61,978 nt of DNA, taken from Cognaticolwellia aestuarii (GTDB lineage: Bacteria > Pseudomonadota > Gammaproteobacteria > Enterobacterales > Alteromonadaceae). The DNA lies in the NCBI RefSeq assembly GCF_002000025.1, contig NZ_MUZV01000017.1, positions 1-61,978 of the forward strand, in the 5' to 3' direction. The notes beneath the pieces are model-generated. The model saw only the letters and a list, made by a program, of their open reading frames with translations. It was not told where the DNA came from and made no database searches. Made by a program: the position numbers and the translations under genes. Within the stretch, counting starts at the first letter, position 1. Every line of letters begins with the position of its first letter. Positions 1-9,160 of the stretch are shown here, piece after piece.

Positions 1-29
1 TCTTGGGTATACCGTTTGCCTTTGCTCAT
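1..29 (-). CDS. Partial transposase OrfA (N-terminus only)
   Basis: Nine codons are visible from the ATG at 29: MSKGKRYTQ, with AGAGGT at 35-40 as ribosome binding site. The basic KRYT start followed by Gln resembles the N-terminus of IS3-family OrfA proteins, which carry a helix-turn-helix that binds the element ends. Only the start is present; the rest lies beyond the left border. The call depends on the IS-like end sequence next to it and would be weak without it. Confidence 0.4.
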
Positions 30-94
30 AAAACACCTCTTTTTAGAAGTTACAATGTAACTCATTAGGTGTCTAGCAAACTATGGGAAGTCCA
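1..94 (-). mobile_element. End of an IS3-family-like insertion sequence (cut by window edge)
   Basis: Read on the minus strand, the segment starts near 94 with TGGACTTCCC, runs through TGCTAGACACC, and reaches a start codon at 29 preceded by AGAGGT. This layout, a terminal repeat with a TAGACACC-type inner part about 65 bases ahead of a short OrfA, is typical of IS3-family ends as I remember them. A 13-bp palindrome GTTACAATGTAAC lies at 49-61, between the end and the gene. The other end of the element is outside the window, so neither target duplication nor completeness can be judged. Confidence 0.5.
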
Positions 95-355
95 TACTTT
101 AGTTTTAATAGTAGTGTATGCTTAAGTGCCATGTTTCTGCCAACAATTTATGACAAAACATAGTACTCTGCGGGGCTTGTGCTTGCAGTACTAAGCTTTC
201 ATGCGGCATAGAATATATCTTCAAAAATATAGAAACCTGAAACTACAGAGCTAAATTAGCTGTAGGTCTATAATTAAATTGCAGGCAATATATAATGAGA
301 TCAGATAAATTTAAGTATCTATCATAATAATTAGATAAAGAACCTTAGGAAATAA
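95..355. other. Gene-free stretch upstream of the solute-binding fusion gene
   Basis: No open frame of note on either strand. A+T-rich; the last 60 bases presumably hold the promoter of the gene starting at 356. I see no strong operator-like repeat. Confidence 0.4.
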
Positions 356-2425
356 ATGTTTCATATTGCACATATTGATAAATTCATATTAATACCTTTA
401 ATTTTCTGTTCTTTGTTTACCAATACAGCTTTTTCTTATGAAAAAATTAATATTGCCACATTAGATTGGGAACCATTTATTAGTCCCAAGTTACCAAATA
501 ATGGTTATACGTCAGAAGTCATACAAGAAGCGTTCGCAAGCGTTAATTATGAAGTTGAGTTTGACTTTGTTACTTTTGCAAGAGGGCGGAAACTTTTAGA
601 AAAAGGTGCGACTGATGGTTATATTACCCCGTACGGCCATTTAAAAGAAACCAAGCACTATATGCTGTCGATGCCTTTTCACGGAGACAGTATTGTTTTA
701 TTGAAACTTAAATCGGCAAACTTATCTGTTACTAACGCCTCTGCTTTTACGATTGATGACTATATGGCACAGTTATCAAGTTATAAATTTGGCATCGTAA
801 AAGGTAGCCTAACCACAAAACAATACGCATCTTTAACGGCGAATAACATTAAGTATGCTACTAATAATATTAAGAATATTGATAATTTATCACGAGGCAT
901 TGTTGACTTTATTATTATTGGTAAATATTCAGCAGCAGAAATTATTACCAATAAACGACCGCATTTAATTGGGCGTTTTGACGTTATTCAACCTAAAGAT
1001 GCTAACAATAATTTTTATATCGCTTTTACAAAGAAAAATCGCAAGCACCAAACAATTAAAGATAATTTTGATAAAGGCTTAAGGATAATACAGCAGAATG
1101 GAACCCTTAAGAAAATCAACCAAAAATATGGTATTGAACCACCACCAAAGCAAAGTAATAGAACGGTTGTCACAATAGGTACGGTAAATAATAAAGACAT
1201 GCTGCAATTAAGAGATTTATCTGAAGCTTTTGAAAAAGAGCATACCGATATATCTATAGATTGGCGTATTTACGACGAGAATACCTTGAGAAGTCGCACT
1301 TTGAGTGACTTAGCCATTTCAGATGGAAAATTCGATATAGTAACAATAGGCTTACAAGAAATACCTGTATGGTCAAAAAATAATTGGCTATCGCCAATAA
1401 AGAACCTGCCAAAATCATATGATGTTTCGGATATATTCGAGCGCCTTGTAGCAGCAAATTCTTATAAAGGTGAGTTAAATGCTTTACCTTTTTATGCTGA
1501 AAGCTCAGTTACCTATTACCGTAAAGATCTATTTCACAATGCTAAAATAAAAATGAGTGCACAGCCTACTTATGAAGACATTATTAGGTATGCTGAAGCC
1601 ATTCATGCGCCAGAAAAAGGCATTTTTGGTTTATGTTTGAGGGGAAAAGCAGGCTGGGGAGAAAATATGGCGCTGTTTACCACCATAGTAAATACGTACG
1701 GAGGTAAATGGTTTGATCGAGATTGGCGCCCGCAAATTACTTCTCAAGCGTGGCAGCAGGCTTTAAACACGTACCTTTTATTAGTCACTAAATATGCACC
1801 GCCTAAAGCTGAGTTAAATGGATACAACGAAAACTTGCAGTTATTCTTAAAAGGCAAGTGTGGCATATGGATTGATTCTACTATTGCCTCTAGCTCAATA
1901 TTTGATATTGACCAGTCGCTTGTTAGTAATCAAGTAGCGATGACAAAAGCACCTATAGCGATAACCGAGAATGGCTCGAATTGGTTATGGACCTGGTCAT
2001 TTGCCATACCAAGCTCTTCGCAAAATAAAGTTGCAGCACAAAAGTTTATAACTTGGGCAACGTCGAAAGACTATATCAAATTAGTGGCAAAAGCTAAGGG
2101 TTATAAAGCCATTCCACAAGGAACTCGGCTTTCGACCTACACAAACGAAGCATATCAAGCTGTTATGCCTTATTCTGATATTATTTTGCAAGCAATGAGC
2201 GAGGCGAGTAAAGCAAGTAATAAAGACCCAAATAAGCCATATAAAGGTATTCAATTCGTTGAAATAGCAGAGTTTCCTGCAATAGCCAATTATGTAGGAA
2301 CTCTAATCTCTGAGGTAAATAAAGGGAAAATGTCACCGAATACTGCCCTGAGAAAAGCACAAAACTTTACCGTGTTACAAATGAAATTATCCGGTTATTA
2401 TGAAAAAACTAAAGCTGAATTTTAA
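356..2425 (+). CDS. Fusion of two periplasmic solute-binding domains (SBP_bac_3 + SBP_bac_1)
   Basis: 689 aa with a cleavable signal peptide (about residues 1-28). Residues ~30-265 look like a family 3 binding protein (amino-acid type: INIATLDWEPF start, later GTLKKINQKYGI). Residues ~270-650 look like a family 1, MalE-type sugar/polyol binding protein (TIGTVNNKDMLQLRDLSEAFE, LPFYAESSVTYYRKDLF, FLKGKCGIWID). Each half alone has the usual length of its family, so this is a true two-domain fusion and not a truncation. No ABC permease or ATPase gene lies nearby, so it may serve a sensor or a distant transporter. TAGGA sits 7 bases before the ATG. Ligands cannot be deduced. See the finding on this fusion. 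Confidence 0.8.
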   Translation: MFHIAHIDKFILIPLIFCSLFTNTAFSYEKINIATLDWEPFISPKLPNNGYTSEVIQEAFASVNYEVEFDFVTFARGRKLLEKGATDGYITPYGHLKETKHYMLSMPFHGDSIVLLKLKSANLSVTNASAFTIDDYMAQLSSYKFGIVKGSLTTKQYASLTANNIKYATNNIKNIDNLSRGIVDFIIIGKYSAAEIITNKRPHLIGRFDVIQPKDANNNFYIAFTKKNRKHQTIKDNFDKGLRIIQQNGTLKKINQKYGIEPPPKQSNRTVVTIGTVNNKDMLQLRDLSEAFEKEHTDISIDWRIYDENTLRSRTLSDLAISDGKFDIVTIGLQEIPVWSKNNWLSPIKNLPKSYDVSDIFERLVAANSYKGELNALPFYAESSVTYYRKDLFHNAKIKMSAQPTYEDIIRYAEAIHAPEKGIFGLCLRGKAGWGENMALFTTIVNTYGGKWFDRDWRPQITSQAWQQALNTYLLLVTKYAPPKAELNGYNENLQLFLKGKCGIWIDSTIASSSIFDIDQSLVSNQVAMTKAPIAITENGSNWLWTWSFAIPSSSQNKVAAQKFITWATSKDYIKLVAKAKGYKAIPQGTRLSTYTNEAYQAVMPYSDIILQAMSEASKASNKDPNKPYKGIQFVEIAEFPAIANYVGTLISEVNKGKMSPNTALRKAQNFTVLQMKLSGYYEKTKAEF

Positions 2426-2595
2426 TAAAGAGCTTCACTCATGACATGCAAGCATTTTATTAACATACTAATGTGAAGTAGTATCAAGAAAATAAAGGAA
2501 CATGAAATAGCCGTTTGCGACTTACTTTATGAAAGATTTTGTTGGCTAATTGTTTTGTCGCTCGCTGCGGTGATAATACTTACTAAGGACAGTTT

Positions 2596-2949
2596 ATGAT
2601 TAACTTAAATGCCTATCGTTTTACACGAACCTTATCGGTGACTTGTTCTATAGCCATCCTGTATCGATATTGGGGTATCAGTTTTATTGGTTTCGCCTTT
2701 ATGCTATTCCCATATATAATTACTTTGCTATTAGCAAATCAAGGCGCATATCAAACAAAATTTAATATTTTACTTCGTACCAGTTGCGGTGTTCTAATTG
2801 CAATATTGGCTTTGGGGTTGCTGCTTGAAACTGGATCAGACCCACAAGCAGGTATCGGCATTGGCTTTGGTGTTGTTATACAGTATGGTGTGATTTTTGT
2901 ATCTGAAGCCATTATTGGTATAGCTAGTTACAAGAAAACTAGTGTGTAA
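2596..2949 (+). CDS. Small membrane protein, unknown function
   Basis: 117 aa, mostly hydrophobic, with about four possible membrane segments (residues ~12-30, 33-50, 60-80 and 88-110) and a short basic tail. A clear AAGGA lies 6 bases before the ATG, so the start is well supported. It follows the binding-protein fusion on the same strand after 170 bases, but I see no shared signal that would make them an operon. I do not recognise the family and give no function. Confidence 0.6.
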   Translation: MINLNAYRFTRTLSVTCSIAILYRYWGISFIGFAFMLFPYIITLLLANQGAYQTKFNILLRTSCGVLIAILALGLLLETGSDPQAGIGIGFGVVIQYGVIFVSEAIIGIASYKKTSV

Positions 2950-3203
2950 TAAATACACGGTTTTGCTGCTACTCTATCATCGAGTTTTTAGTTATGGCTC
3001 TGAAGTTCTTACAACCGCGCAAGCAAGTCTGGAACGTCTTGGCAAGTTCGATAAAGCATGAGATTTATTTTTATGTGACTAACTTGTTTTTGAGTGATTT
3101 TCGCTTCTGATAATAAAGTTAATTGTACTCAAAAGTGATCATTTATCGATGTTATTTCGCCTGTTAATTGGGTGTTTGTGCTTTCATCTATTGGTGCATT
3201 TTT

Positions 3204-3716
3204 ATGAAAGAAGAAATTAATAAATTCCTCGGGGCATTACATACACATTGTAAGTCTGTTGGCATTGAAGATATTTACCAAAAAGTATCTCTGTATTACA
3301 AAGAGAAAAATAATAAAGACATTAAACCAAGTACCTTTCAGAATAAAATAAATGCACATAGAGCAGAGCATAAACTCAATATCGAAGAGTTTATTTATGT
3401 GCTTCTAGTTTTGCAGCAAGAAAATACCCATTCTGTTGTCTTACAGGATTTTTTATCACTTTTTGGTTTTCGATTAGAGTATATTTCAGAAATAAATGAG
3501 CCTTGCGACTTTGATCATAAGTCATTTATGGAAGCTTGGATGAATTTTAATAAAGAGCATGGTGACGTTCAAATAGCGTTAACAGCTGCGTTAAGTGATT
3601 ATAAAATAACCACGAATGAGTTGAACGGTATTAAGAAAGAGCTAGCAGAGCAAATAGAAGCAATGACAACATTAAGGTTTGCTTTAGATAATGTTTGTGG
3701 CAAGCAGCTAGTATAA
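3204..3716 (+). CDS. Phage CII-like regulatory protein (tentative)
   Basis: 170 aa from the internal ATG at 3204. An upstream in-frame start at 3168 would add a hydrophobic stretch (AFIYWCIF) that does not fit a soluble regulator. The N-terminal half carries a pattern like the phage regulatory CII family (Phage_CP76): STFQNKINAHRAEHKLNIEEF, compared with the family's 'tLrNKLNPe..hkLtldEl'. The C-terminal third is a charged helix that could form a coiled coil. No phage genes are nearby, so it is either a prophage relic or a domesticated regulator. The family call rests on one motif and is moderate. Confidence 0.5.
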   Translation: MKEEINKFLGALHTHCKSVGIEDIYQKVSLYYKEKNNKDIKPSTFQNKINAHRAEHKLNIEEFIYVLLVLQQENTHSVVLQDFLSLFGFRLEYISEINEPCDFDHKSFMEAWMNFNKEHGDVQIALTAALSDYKITTNELNGIKKELAEQIEAMTTLRFALDNVCGKQLV

Positions 3717-3743
3717 AATTTAGCTGCTTTGTTGATGTTTAGT

Positions 3744-4061
3744 TTAATCAAATAACTTGCTTATCCCCCAACCGACTAGCCCTACTAAGGCTATCGGTGC
3801 TGCAGTGGTTATTATAGCTCCTGTTGCCATACCGCCACCCAAAGCTCCACCGATTGCTGCCATACCTGATGAAATTGCAGCACCGCCAGCTGTGCCAGCA
3901 GCTCCAGCAGTACTTGCTAATGCAGCTCCCGTTGTTCCTGCTGTTGCTGACATTATTGTTGCTGCAGAGGCTCCACTAACTGCAGACGCTGTGGTAGCAG
4001 CTTGGGCAGCTGTAGCAGCTGCAGATAAACCGGCTACTTTATTCGATGTATTGTTTGACAT
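3744..4061 (-). CDS. Ala/Gly/Thr-rich small hydrophobic protein
   Basis: 105 aa, almost entirely Ala, Gly, Ser, Thr, Val and Ile, ending in a hydrophobic helix with Trp (IALVGLVGWGISKLFD). Glycine-zipper-like spacing (AAIGGALGGGMATGA) suggests tight helix packing in a membrane or an assembly. No classical signal peptide. A strong TCAGGAGT site precedes the ATG at 4061, which favours this strand over the equally long antisense frame at 3757-4074. Composition resembles pore-forming or bacteriocin-like peptides and scaffold proteins, but I recognise no family. Confidence 0.55.
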   Translation of the reverse strand: MSNNTSNKVAGLSAAATAAQAATTASAVSGASAATIMSATAGTTGAALASTAGAAGTAGGAAISSGMAAIGGALGGGMATGAIITTAAPIALVGLVGWGISKLFD

Positions 4062-4224
4062 AACGTACTCCTGAGGTTTACTTCGATGTTGAAGTCACTT
4101 AAGGTTACGCTTCTTAAACTTTATGATCATCGAGAAAAGCAACGCTGTTTTCTCATTGCTCACGCGTCTGTTTAGCTAATGATATTCGTTGCCTCTCAGT
4201 GCTTTTGATATACAAGGAAAGTTG

Positions 4225-4503
4225 ATGGCATTATTTTATATTTTAATGGGTTTATGTTTACTCGGCATTAGTGGCTTGCTGTATGTATTCATGTTCTACT
4301 TTTCTGGCCAGGATAGTTTTGGCTTTGGTTTTTTTGCTTTATTTCCAATGGCAATATTAGCTTTATTGTTAATAGTGCCAGCGAGTTTTGTGCAAACCTA
4401 TCTTGTTTTTTGGCGAAAAATCCATCAAAGTTATAAAGAAAAAGTTATTTGGTTGTTAGGCTTGTTATTGAGTTCGTTAGTGATGGGATTATTGCTAATC
4501 TAA
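4225..4503 (+). CDS. Small three-helix membrane protein
   Basis: 92 aa from the ATG at 4225, which has AAGGAAAG just upstream; an in-frame start at 4189 lacks such a site. Three hydrophobic segments (about residues 2-27, 35-58 and 72-92) are separated by a short aromatic loop (FSGQDSFGFGFF) and a basic loop (WRKIHQSYKEK), so the loop between helices two and three is probably cytoplasmic. It ends 17 bases before the 3' end of the opposite-strand TPR gene. Function unknown. Confidence 0.55.
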   Translation: MALFYILMGLCLLGISGLLYVFMFYFSGQDSFGFGFFALFPMAILALLLIVPASFVQTYLVFWRKIHQSYKEKVIWLLGLLLSSLVMGLLLI

Positions 4504-4520
4504 TTTACTCCCCCTGGATT

Positions 4521-5477
4521 TTAATGATTATGTTCATCACGCTTTAATTGCTGGTACAAATCTAATGTTGATTGATTCACTTTGGCTGGGTTCACTTCTT
4601 TTAACAGTAATTTTGCTTGTAAATATTGACCATTTTCTTGTAGTGTTTCAATTAACCGGAGTTGGGTATAGTTTCTTGCTTCGATGGTATAATTACCAAG
4701 CTCTACAGCTGTGTTCATCCATTTAAGTGCTTTTTTAAATTCAGCTATCGCTTGGCTATATTGTTTTTTACTTTGTAACGCTCTTGCTATGTTGTGGTGA
4801 GTTTCTGCTGTTTCTAGCAAATGTTTCGTTGCAATAAAGCCGGTTAAGGCATCGCGATAATGTTGTAGTGCAGCATCATAGTTGGCAATACGAAGATAAG
4901 TATGAGCTATGGCTGTTTGCAGTTTGGGAAAGTAATGTGTAGGTCCCATTCGGCTTATTCGTTGATCAATCCAAGTGATGAACTCTATAGCGTTGTCATA
5001 TTGGTTAAGTCGATTATATAAAAGAATAATTTCTGCATACCTATCAGCGTCAAAACTGACTTCGTTGACCTCTTTGATAAGTTCAACTGATTTATTGGCG
5101 TATAAAGCTCCTTGTTCTAGATCGCCATCACTCAATAGCAGCTTTGCCCACAAGGTATATACCGTTGTTAGAAAAACCGGTGGGGCATGATGTAAATCTA
5201 CATATTGGTGAATTTCTTCTTTCAATGCCTTAATGTCTCTTATTTCCCAAGTAGCGAGTAATTTAAGGTTAATTAAGCGATACCATTGGCGACTATTATT
5301 TTTTGTTTTTCCAATATTTTCATCTATTTGATCAAGGCAGGCGCGAGGAGAGAAAAGACAAGAGTTTTTATTTTCTAGTAAAGGTTTTGTGCCATCATAA
5401 ACAAATGCCTTGGATTGGTTTGTGAATAAAAGCAAGACGCTGTATAAAAATATACCGGTGTTCGATAAGTTTTTCAT
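4521..5477 (-). CDS. Exported TPR-repeat protein
   Basis: 318 aa starting at the ATG at 5477 (MKNLSNTGIFLY); a TTG five codons earlier is a weaker choice. A signal peptide ends near residue 24. The rest is helical with at least three tetratricopeptide-like units around residues 150-290 (AIEFITWIDQRI, AALQHYRDALTGFIATKH, AIAEFKKALKWMNTAVE). Such periplasmic TPR domains often form the sensor half of diguanylate cyclases or AraC-type regulators in this group; here no output domain follows, so it may be a free scaffold. Partner unknown. Confidence 0.65.
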   Translation of the reverse strand: MKNLSNTGIFLYSVLLLFTNQSKAFVYDGTKPLLENKNSCLFSPRACLDQIDENIGKTKNNSRQWYRLINLKLLATWEIRDIKALKEEIHQYVDLHHAPPVFLTTVYTLWAKLLLSDGDLEQGALYANKSVELIKEVNEVSFDADRYAEIILLYNRLNQYDNAIEFITWIDQRISRMGPTHYFPKLQTAIAHTYLRIANYDAALQHYRDALTGFIATKHLLETAETHHNIARALQSKKQYSQAIAEFKKALKWMNTAVELGNYTIEARNYTQLRLIETLQENGQYLQAKLLLKEVNPAKVNQSTLDLYQQLKRDEHNH

Positions 5478-5727
5478 AACATTTTGTCCCAAGTTTGCAT
5501 GAAATTGACTTTCCGTTCAGGTAAAAAGTTATTTGGTATACGCAAGGTTATTCAGCCACGGAGTTGCTTGTCTTTTTTGCATTTTGACTTAACTGTCAAT
5601 ATTGAGCAAATGTTTATGACGTTTAGGCTAAGTTTGAATAATTGCTATTTTTTTGGGGCTAGACTGCAAGCGTAATGATAATTGTGATGACACTAAGCTT
5701 GTGATATCGATTTTTTAATTTCATTCG

Positions 5728-5880
5728 CTAAAATGTTGCTTGAATAGTAAAACCGATAGACTCGTAATTACCAACATCGGTAGAGCTAATTTTCATGCTA
5801 TTCCTATCTTTTGAAAACCTTTTAGGTAGCGCAATATTAAAGGGATAAATGGAAATTAAACTGTGCAAAATGATGAACGG
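5728..5880 (-). pseudogene. Possible remnant of an outer-membrane protein C-terminus
   Basis: A 51-codon open frame without a good upstream start ends in SIGFTIQATF and a stop at 5728-5730. A terminal Phe after alternating hydrophobic residues is the usual C-terminal signature of beta-barrel proteins. An internal ATG at 5796 would give only 22 residues. The rest of 5478-6054 shows no gene on either strand. Read as a decayed 3' fragment; it could also be chance. Confidence 0.25.
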
Positions 5881-6054
5881 CTAGAAAAAAGGTGTATTCA
5901 AAGGCGGGCCGGTTTTATCAGTACTTAAGAGTTAACAATGTTATATGCAGGAAATGTAACGCTTCGGCCAATACTTTATTGGCCTTTTATTGGCTTTTTA
6001 TGAGGCCGCTAGAGTTTTTCCGTGTTGATTACGTTAATCACCATATAGTTTATA

Positions 6055-6933
6055 TCATCCAAATAATGCTCTCCATTGTGTTGGTGATTTTCCATTTAGT
6101 CGTTTGAAGGCAGCAGAGAATTTACTGGGATTCGAATAACCGACTAACATGGCTATTTCTGTGACGGTATGATTCTTACGTAGCAGTTCTTTTGCCACTT
6201 CCATTCTTCTTAGGGTCAGGTACTCAAAGGGGGCATAATTTGTCGCGGCTCGAAAGGCTCGGGTGAAAGTACGAATATCAAGGTTAACTTCTTGTGCGAT
6301 GGCGCTCACTCGAAGATTTGAGTCTAGCTTACTTTCAATAAACTCAAGTGAGCGTTGCAAACTATTGCCAGCAAGTGGCTTTGTTTTACGTGGTAATAAT
6401 GTTTTTTCTTGGGAGCGAGTTAGTTGATTAAATATTACTAACAGTCCCTGTTCGAAAAAGGCACTTGTTAAGCCATTAACCTCAGCATCCCGCCATAGCG
6501 CTGTCATTACAGCCGTAATTAAAGGGTCATGATGTAAGTTTGATGCGGCAGGCAAAAAATCATCGATGGATATTTTCTCTCCAATAGTGCTTTCTAAAAG
6601 AGATAAGTTTATTGCAATGCCCAGCATTGATACGTTTGAAAAGTAACCCTCCGCTTTGGTATCAGGTAATGCGATTAAAGCATCTCCAGGCCTAATAATA
6701 CCTTCTACATTTGCGTGCTCAGAAAGTCGACTCATTTTACCTGTGCCAGCGGTGCATAAATTAAGCATCAATCGCGGAGACGATTCAAAGTTTCCTTCGA
6801 AGGCATGAAAGTCAGCATGTGCAAGTTGTAAAATGCCATTTGGATCACTCAGTGATATTGTCGGTTTTACACCAAGTTTTGTTAGTCTATGGTTAAACTC
6901 ATCGTGTTCTTGTTGCCAAGTTTTACTACTCAT
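6055..6933 (-). CDS. AraC-family transcriptional regulator
   Basis: 292 aa. The C-terminal ~100 residues hold the two helix-turn-helix motifs of AraC/XylS proteins (LRVSAIAQEVNLDIRTFTRAF, then VTEIAMLVGYSNPSKFSAAFKR). The N-terminal ~180 residues are a sensor domain I cannot assign. The ATG at 6933 has TAGGA upstream and is better than the TTG one codon before. It is divergent from a siderophore-type receptor and a PepSY reductase (7082-10293), the classic place for an AraC activator of siderophore uptake, so I infer that it controls those genes together with Fur. Confidence 0.8.
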   Translation of the reverse strand: MSSKTWQQEHDEFNHRLTKLGVKPTISLSDPNGILQLAHADFHAFEGNFESSPRLMLNLCTAGTGKMSRLSEHANVEGIIRPGDALIALPDTKAEGYFSNVSMLGIAINLSLLESTIGEKISIDDFLPAASNLHHDPLITAVMTALWRDAEVNGLTSAFFEQGLLVIFNQLTRSQEKTLLPRKTKPLAGNSLQRSLEFIESKLDSNLRVSAIAQEVNLDIRTFTRAFRAATNYAPFEYLTLRRMEVAKELLRKNHTVTEIAMLVGYSNPSKFSAAFKRLNGKSPTQWRALFG

Positions 6934-7014
6934 CAATTATTTTTCCTAAATCATGCCGCAAATGGAGCATTAAGCCCCTATTCGGAGTGGCACCCTAGAT
7001 AATGCCAGAATATA

Positions 7015-7033
7015 ATAAATAAGAATCATTCGC
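7015..7033. promoter_or_regulatory. Candidate Fur box
   Basis: The 19 bases ATAAATAAGAATCATTCGC match the Fur consensus at 12 of 19 positions by my count, including the AATCATT core. The site lies about 50 bp upstream of the TonB receptor start and between it and the divergent AraC gene, as expected for iron-repressed siderophore uptake. Confidence 0.5.
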
Positions 7034-7081
7034 AATTAAGTTATTTAATCACGCCTATAATAGGTACACAGGAAAAGTTGT

Positions 7082-9160
7082 ATGAAGTCATTAGTATATT
7101 TGAGTGTTTGTGGGGTATCGATGGCAATGTTTTGCTCTCCTTCATATTCACAAGAAAGTACGGATAAAGCGAAATCAGAGGAAATTGAAAGGATCACTAT
7201 TACAGGTGAGCTAATTGAACGTCCATTATATAAAACAGCGAATAGTGCAGAAATATTGGACGCAGAGATACTAAGGAATCGCGCTGGTTTAGATACATTG
7301 CGCAATGTGCTAGACGCATCAGCAAATATTTCTGTCGTCACTGGGACAGGTAAAGCCCCTACAATACGTGGTATTGACGGTACGGGAGCGTCGGAAAATG
7401 CTAATGCATTTTTCGCTGGAAGTCGCTCGCGGTTAAGTTGGCAAATTGATAATCGTCCTGCGAGTTATAATGAGGTTGTCTTTGGTGATATAGGAATATT
7501 TGATCTCGAGCGTATTGAAGTACTGAGAGGGGCACAGAGCACGTTAGTTGGGAGAAATGCCATAGCAGGTACTGTTATTATAAAAACTAATGATCCTAGT
7601 TTTGATAAAGAAGCCGTAGTACAAGTCGCTGGCGGTAACTATCAGCAACGTCGCACTTCAGCGATGATTAACACACCTATTCTTGATGACCAAGTCGCTT
7701 TCCGTTTATCTGGAGACTTATATAAACGGGAATCAGCCGTTAATTACACCGGCTATGAAGGCGCAAAAAAACCAGGAGAAACTGAAGCTATATCGCTACG
7801 AGGCAAGGTTTTAATTACGCCTGATTTTGCACCACAAAGTAAATTGTTGTTAGCGCTTTCTCATACAGATTACACCAGTCCCAATAGTGAAATAATTGTT
7901 AAGCCATACGATGAAAAATTATCTAACTTTCCCAACCAACCAGTACATAATCCAAAAACGACTTCAGTAGCGGTTGATTTTGAAACTGAACTATCAGATA
8001 CCCTGCGATTTACATTAAGTACCTCAACGACAAAGCTTAAATTTAAGCGAATAGCGGCGCCAAATTCAAGTAATGCGACGATTGAAACCAATGACGTTGT
8101 TGTTGAACCACGTCTTTATTATACGGGAGATACTGGTTTTTCTATGGTTAGCGGTTTGTATTATTATCAAGCCGATCAAGATGAATTTATTGAATTTTTT
8201 GGTGGTCAAAACTTTAAAGATAAATCCAGTACTATTGCAGCATACACCGAAGGTTTAACGCCACTGAATGATAATGTTGATTTATTTTTTGGCCTACGTT
8301 ATGAACGAGATCATCATAAGCGTAATGGTGGGGATGCAACGGGTGAACTGGTTAATATCACTAGTGACGAAACCTATACTGCATTTTTACCAAAATTAGG
8401 CATTAATTGGCAACAAACTAAAACAGCTAGCTGGGGAGCACAGATATCTAGAGGCTATAATGCCGGCGGTGGCGGAATTACCTTTGCTTTTCCTATCGTT
8501 AATTATGAATACGATGCTGAATATGTATGGACAACTGAATTATATGGGCGTCAGGAGCTATTTGATGGCAAGCTTTTCCTAACAGAAAACATTTTTTACT
8601 CAAATTACAAAGATATGCAATTACCGTTTGACCTGACACCAAATGACTCACGTGATGAAGCCTTTGTTGTGCGTAATGCTGATCGTGTAAATACGAGTGG
8701 TATAGAGTTAAGCGCTATATTATCCATAACATCAAACCTTGAAGCCTTTCTTAATATTGGCTTATTGAATACTAAAATTAGCGAATATCCTAACTCGGGC
8801 ATCGAAGGTAATCATTTGTTAACGGCACCGAGTGTTACGTCAAGTTTAGGTTTGTCGTGGACGCATGACAATTGGTCTACAAGTTTTGTAACTCGTTACA
8901 CCAACGGGTATTTTACTGATGTTAATAATCGAGCCAACGGTAAAACAGATGCTTATATTATTGGAGATGCAAAAATTTCTTATGACTTTGAGCATGTACG
9001 TGTTTATGGATCCATCAAAAATATTGCCGATGTCGAAAAAGCCGTTGCCCTCTATCCTGGCAGCGCACCTGAAGGGAGTGCAGAACAAGACAGTGCTTTT
9101 GATAACGCCGTATTGGTTCAACCAAGAACTTTCTTAATTGGCCTTGAAGCAAGATTCTGA
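7082..9160 (+). CDS. TonB-dependent siderophore-type receptor
   Basis: 692 aa outer-membrane receptor. Signal peptide ~1-23; TonB-box-like region EEIERITITGE near 34-44; plug domain to ~165 with the conserved IFDLERIEVLRGAQSTLVGR stretch and GTVIIKT; then a beta-barrel ending in LIGLEARF with terminal Phe. The length suits iron-siderophore receptors. Its stop TGA overlaps by one base the ATG of a PepSY reductase, so the two are translationally coupled. A Fur-like site and a divergent AraC gene sit upstream. The substrate is probably a ferric siderophore, but its identity cannot be read from sequence. Confidence 0.88.
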   Translation: MKSLVYLSVCGVSMAMFCSPSYSQESTDKAKSEEIERITITGELIERPLYKTANSAEILDAEILRNRAGLDTLRNVLDASANISVVTGTGKAPTIRGIDGTGASENANAFFAGSRSRLSWQIDNRPASYNEVVFGDIGIFDLERIEVLRGAQSTLVGRNAIAGTVIIKTNDPSFDKEAVVQVAGGNYQQRRTSAMINTPILDDQVAFRLSGDLYKRESAVNYTGYEGAKKPGETEAISLRGKVLITPDFAPQSKLLLALSHTDYTSPNSEIIVKPYDEKLSNFPNQPVHNPKTTSVAVDFETELSDTLRFTLSTSTTKLKFKRIAAPNSSNATIETNDVVVEPRLYYTGDTGFSMVSGLYYYQADQDEFIEFFGGQNFKDKSSTIAAYTEGLTPLNDNVDLFFGLRYERDHHKRNGGDATGELVNITSDETYTAFLPKLGINWQQTKTASWGAQISRGYNAGGGGITFAFPIVNYEYDAEYVWTTELYGRQELFDGKLFLTENIFYSNYKDMQLPFDLTPNDSRDEAFVVRNADRVNTSGIELSAILSITSNLEAFLNIGLLNTKISEYPNSGIEGNHLLTAPSVTSSLGLSWTHDNWSTSFVTRYTNGYFTDVNNRANGKTDAYIIGDAKISYDFEHVRVYGSIKNIADVEKAVALYPGSAPEGSAEQDSAFDNAVLVQPRTFLIGLEARF

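Noticed and set aside
3757-4074. Open frame of 105 codons antisense to the Ala/Gly-rich gene
   Set aside because: Pro/Ala-rich mirror of the codons on the other strand, without a ribosome site; the minus-strand frame has TCAGGAGT.
5892-6107. 71-codon frame on the plus strand
   Set aside because: Overlaps the 3' end of the AraC gene, no ribosome site, no recognisable pattern.
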